A stretch of DNA of 7,138 bases from Betaproteobacteria bacterium (lineage in GTDB: Bacteria > Pseudomonadota > Gammaproteobacteria > Burkholderiales > SG8-39), in NCBI GenBank assembly GCA_005882235.1, contig VBCT01000017.1:1-7138 (forward strand). Direction: 5' to 3'. Numbering within the stretch: position 1 is the first letter of the stretch; every line of letters starts with the position of its first letter. The notes beneath the pieces were generated by a model, which had not been told where the DNA came from, ran no database searches, and worked only from the letters and a program-made list of their open reading frames with translations. This document shows, one piece after another, positions 5,813 through 7,138 of the stretch. The position numbers and the translations under genes are program-made.

Positions 5813-5842
5813 TTGACTTCACCGAAGCAAACCGGAGATAAT
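5813..5842 (+). promoter_or_regulatory. Sigma-70 promoter of pepA
   Basis: TTGACT (5813-5818, 5 of 6 matches) and GATAAT (5837-5842, 5 of 6 matches) are separated by 18 bp. Transcription would start near 5849, leaving a leader of about 21 nt with GAGG (5863-5866) 4 nt before the ATG. This is the clearest promoter in the window. The rest of the 119-bp lptF/pepA divergent region (5752-5870) shows nothing else I can support. Confidence 0.7.
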
Positions 5843-5870
5843 CCTTGCATGTTCCCCGAGTCGAGGCCGC

Positions 5871-7138
5871 ATGGAATTTAACACAAAATTCGCGACGCCG
5901 GAGAAACACCAGGTCGCATGCGTCGCGGCAGGTGTATTCGAATCGCGCAAGTTGTCGGCGGCGGCGGATGCACTCGACAAGGCGGCGCACGGCCAAATCC
6001 GCGAACTTCTCCGATCCGGAGACATGGACGGCAAGATGGGAAGCACCCGGCTGCTGTATCGCGTTCGCGGTGTCACCGCAGAGCGCGTTCTGCTTGTGGG
6101 CCTGGGGAGGGAGAAGGAATTCGGCGAGAAGGAGTATCGCGACTGCGCACGCGCGGCAATTGCCGCCGTTCAGGAAACGGGCGCGCGCGATGCGTGCCTG
6201 TATTTCGCCGAACTGCAAATTCCCGGTCGCGATGCCGCCTGGAAAGCCCGTCAGCTCGTCCTGGCCGCTGCCGACATCACCTACCGCTTCGATAGCATGA
6301 AGAGCAAAAAAGCGGAGGAAACGTCACTCGTTCATGTCGCCATTTCAGCCGTTTCCAAGCGCGATGCCGCCCCTTTGGAGCGCGGCATGCGCGAAGGGAG
6401 CGCAATCGCAGCCGGCATGACGCTCGCGAGGGACCTCGGCAATCTGCCCGCGAACGTGTGCACGCCCACGTACCTCGCTGACACTTCGGTAAAGCTCGGG
6501 CGTGAATGGAAGCTGGCAGTGGAAGTGCTCGAGCAAAAGGACATGGAAAAGCTCCGCATGGGCTCGCTGCTTTCGGTAACGAGGGGATCGCACGAGCCGC
6601 CCAAGTTCGTGATCCTCCGCTACACCGGGGCCGGCAGGAAGGATCGACCCGTGGTACTGGTGGGAAAAGGGATTACATTCGATACCGGCGGCATTTCCAT
6701 CAAGCCGTCGGCCGAATTGGACCAGATGAAGTTCGACATGTGCGGCGCGGCGAGCGTGCTGGGGACCTTGCGCGCCGCGGCGGAGCTCGGCCTGAAACTG
6801 AACATAGTCGGGCTGGTGCCCGCCTGCGAGAACATGCCTGGAGGGGCGGCCACCAAACCGGGCGATATCGTTACGAGCATGTCCGGCCAGACCATCGAGA
6901 TTCTCAATACCGATGCAGAAGGACGCCTCATTCTTGCCGATGCGCTGAGCTACGCCGAGCGCTTCGAGCCCCAGGTCGTCGTGGACATCGCTACGCTTAC
7001 GGGGGCCTGCATCGTCGCTTTGGGTCACGTCTGCTCCGGGTTATTCGCCAACAAAGATGACCTGGCAAACGAGCTGCAGGCAGCGGGGGTGGAGTCGCGG
7101 GACCCGGTATGGCGGCTGCCACTGTGGGAGGATTATCA
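5871..7138 (+). CDS. pepA: Leucyl aminopeptidase (cytosol aminopeptidase, peptidase family M17), C-terminus cut by window edge
   Basis: Cytoplasmic hexameric metallo-exopeptidase that removes N-terminal residues, preferring Leu, during peptide turnover; the E. coli homologue also binds DNA. The frame is open for 422 codons of an expected ~500, so about 80 C-terminal residues are missing. The N-terminal domain covers about 1-165, beginning MEFNTKFATPEKHQVAC, which matches the family start. The catalytic domain carries every metal ligand and catalytic residue: Lys266 and Asp271 in GKGITFDTGG, Lys278 in SIKP, Asp289 in MKFDMCGAA, and Asp348, Glu350 and Arg352 in NTDAEGRL. Each is offset by exactly 4 from the E. 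coli PepA numbering (Lys270, Asp275, Lys282, Asp293, Asp352, Glu354, Arg356). It is divergent from lptF, as in E. coli; holC and valS often follow but lie outside. An active enzyme is expected. Confidence 0.97.
   Translation, partial: MEFNTKFATPEKHQVACVAAGVFESRKLSAAADALDKAAHGQIRELLRSGDMDGKMGSTRLLYRVRGVTAERVLLVGLGREKEFGEKEYRDCARAAIAAVQETGARDACLYFAELQIPGRDAAWKARQLVLAAADITYRFDSMKSKKAEETSLVHVAISAVSKRDAAPLERGMREGSAIAAGMTLARDLGNLPANVCTPTYLADTSVKLGREWKLAVEVLEQKDMEKLRMGSLLSVTRGSHEPPKFVILRYTGAGRKDRPVVLVGKGITFDTGGISIKPSAELDQMKFDMCGAASVLGTLRAAAELGLKLNIVGLVPACENMPGGAATKPGDIVTSMSGQTIEILNTDAEGRLILADALSYAERFEPQVVVDIATLTGACIVALGHVCSGLFANKDDLANELQAAGVESRDPVWRLPLWEDY

Overview
The window looks like the chromosome of a betaproteobacterium. 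It is GC-rich (roughly 60%), every gene reads as intact chromosomal housekeeping or accessory sequence, and it carries two protein families (DUF3619 and DUF3106) that I know mainly from Betaproteobacteria, next to an acetolactate synthase gene. I see no mobile element, tRNA, rRNA or CRISPR array. Genus cannot be assigned from the sequence alone.

Layout from left to right. Positions 1-1504 (minus strand) hold the first ~501 codons of ilvB, the acetolactate synthase catalytic subunit; its C-terminus lies beyond the left edge. A 168-bp divergent intergenic region (1505-1672) carries a plausible ilvB promoter and, on the other strand, the leader of a four-gene operon. That operon (1673-3576, plus strand) encodes a sigma-70 family (ECF-like) sigma factor, a single-pass membrane protein (DUF3619), a secreted periplasmic helical protein (DUF3106) and a three-helix RDD membrane protein. 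The genes overlap or nearly touch (4-nt overlap, 25-nt overlap, 10-nt gap). Convergent to it, after only 23 bp, is lptG (3600-4673, minus), preceded by lptF (4675-5751, minus); together these form the inner-membrane part of the LPS export ABC transporter. A 119-bp divergent region then leads to pepA (5871 to the right edge, plus), leucyl aminopeptidase of family M17, with a good sigma-70 promoter. The divergent lptF/pepA arrangement is the same as in E. coli.

The least understood part is the four-gene operon. Its architecture (sigma factor, one-helix membrane protein translationally coupled to it, secreted helical protein) resembles known sigma/anti-sigma/periplasmic-sensor modules such as CnrH-CnrY-CnrX or RpoE-RseA-RseB. 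My inference is that it is an envelope-sensing sigma module. The sigma gene has no ATG, GTG or TTG start compatible with a complete region 2. The best start is a CTG placed 5 nt after a strong Shine-Dalgarno sequence, itself just downstream of a GC-rich hairpin, which suggests deliberately limited translation. Another unexpected structure is a terminator-like hairpin plus T5 inside the 3' end of lptG.
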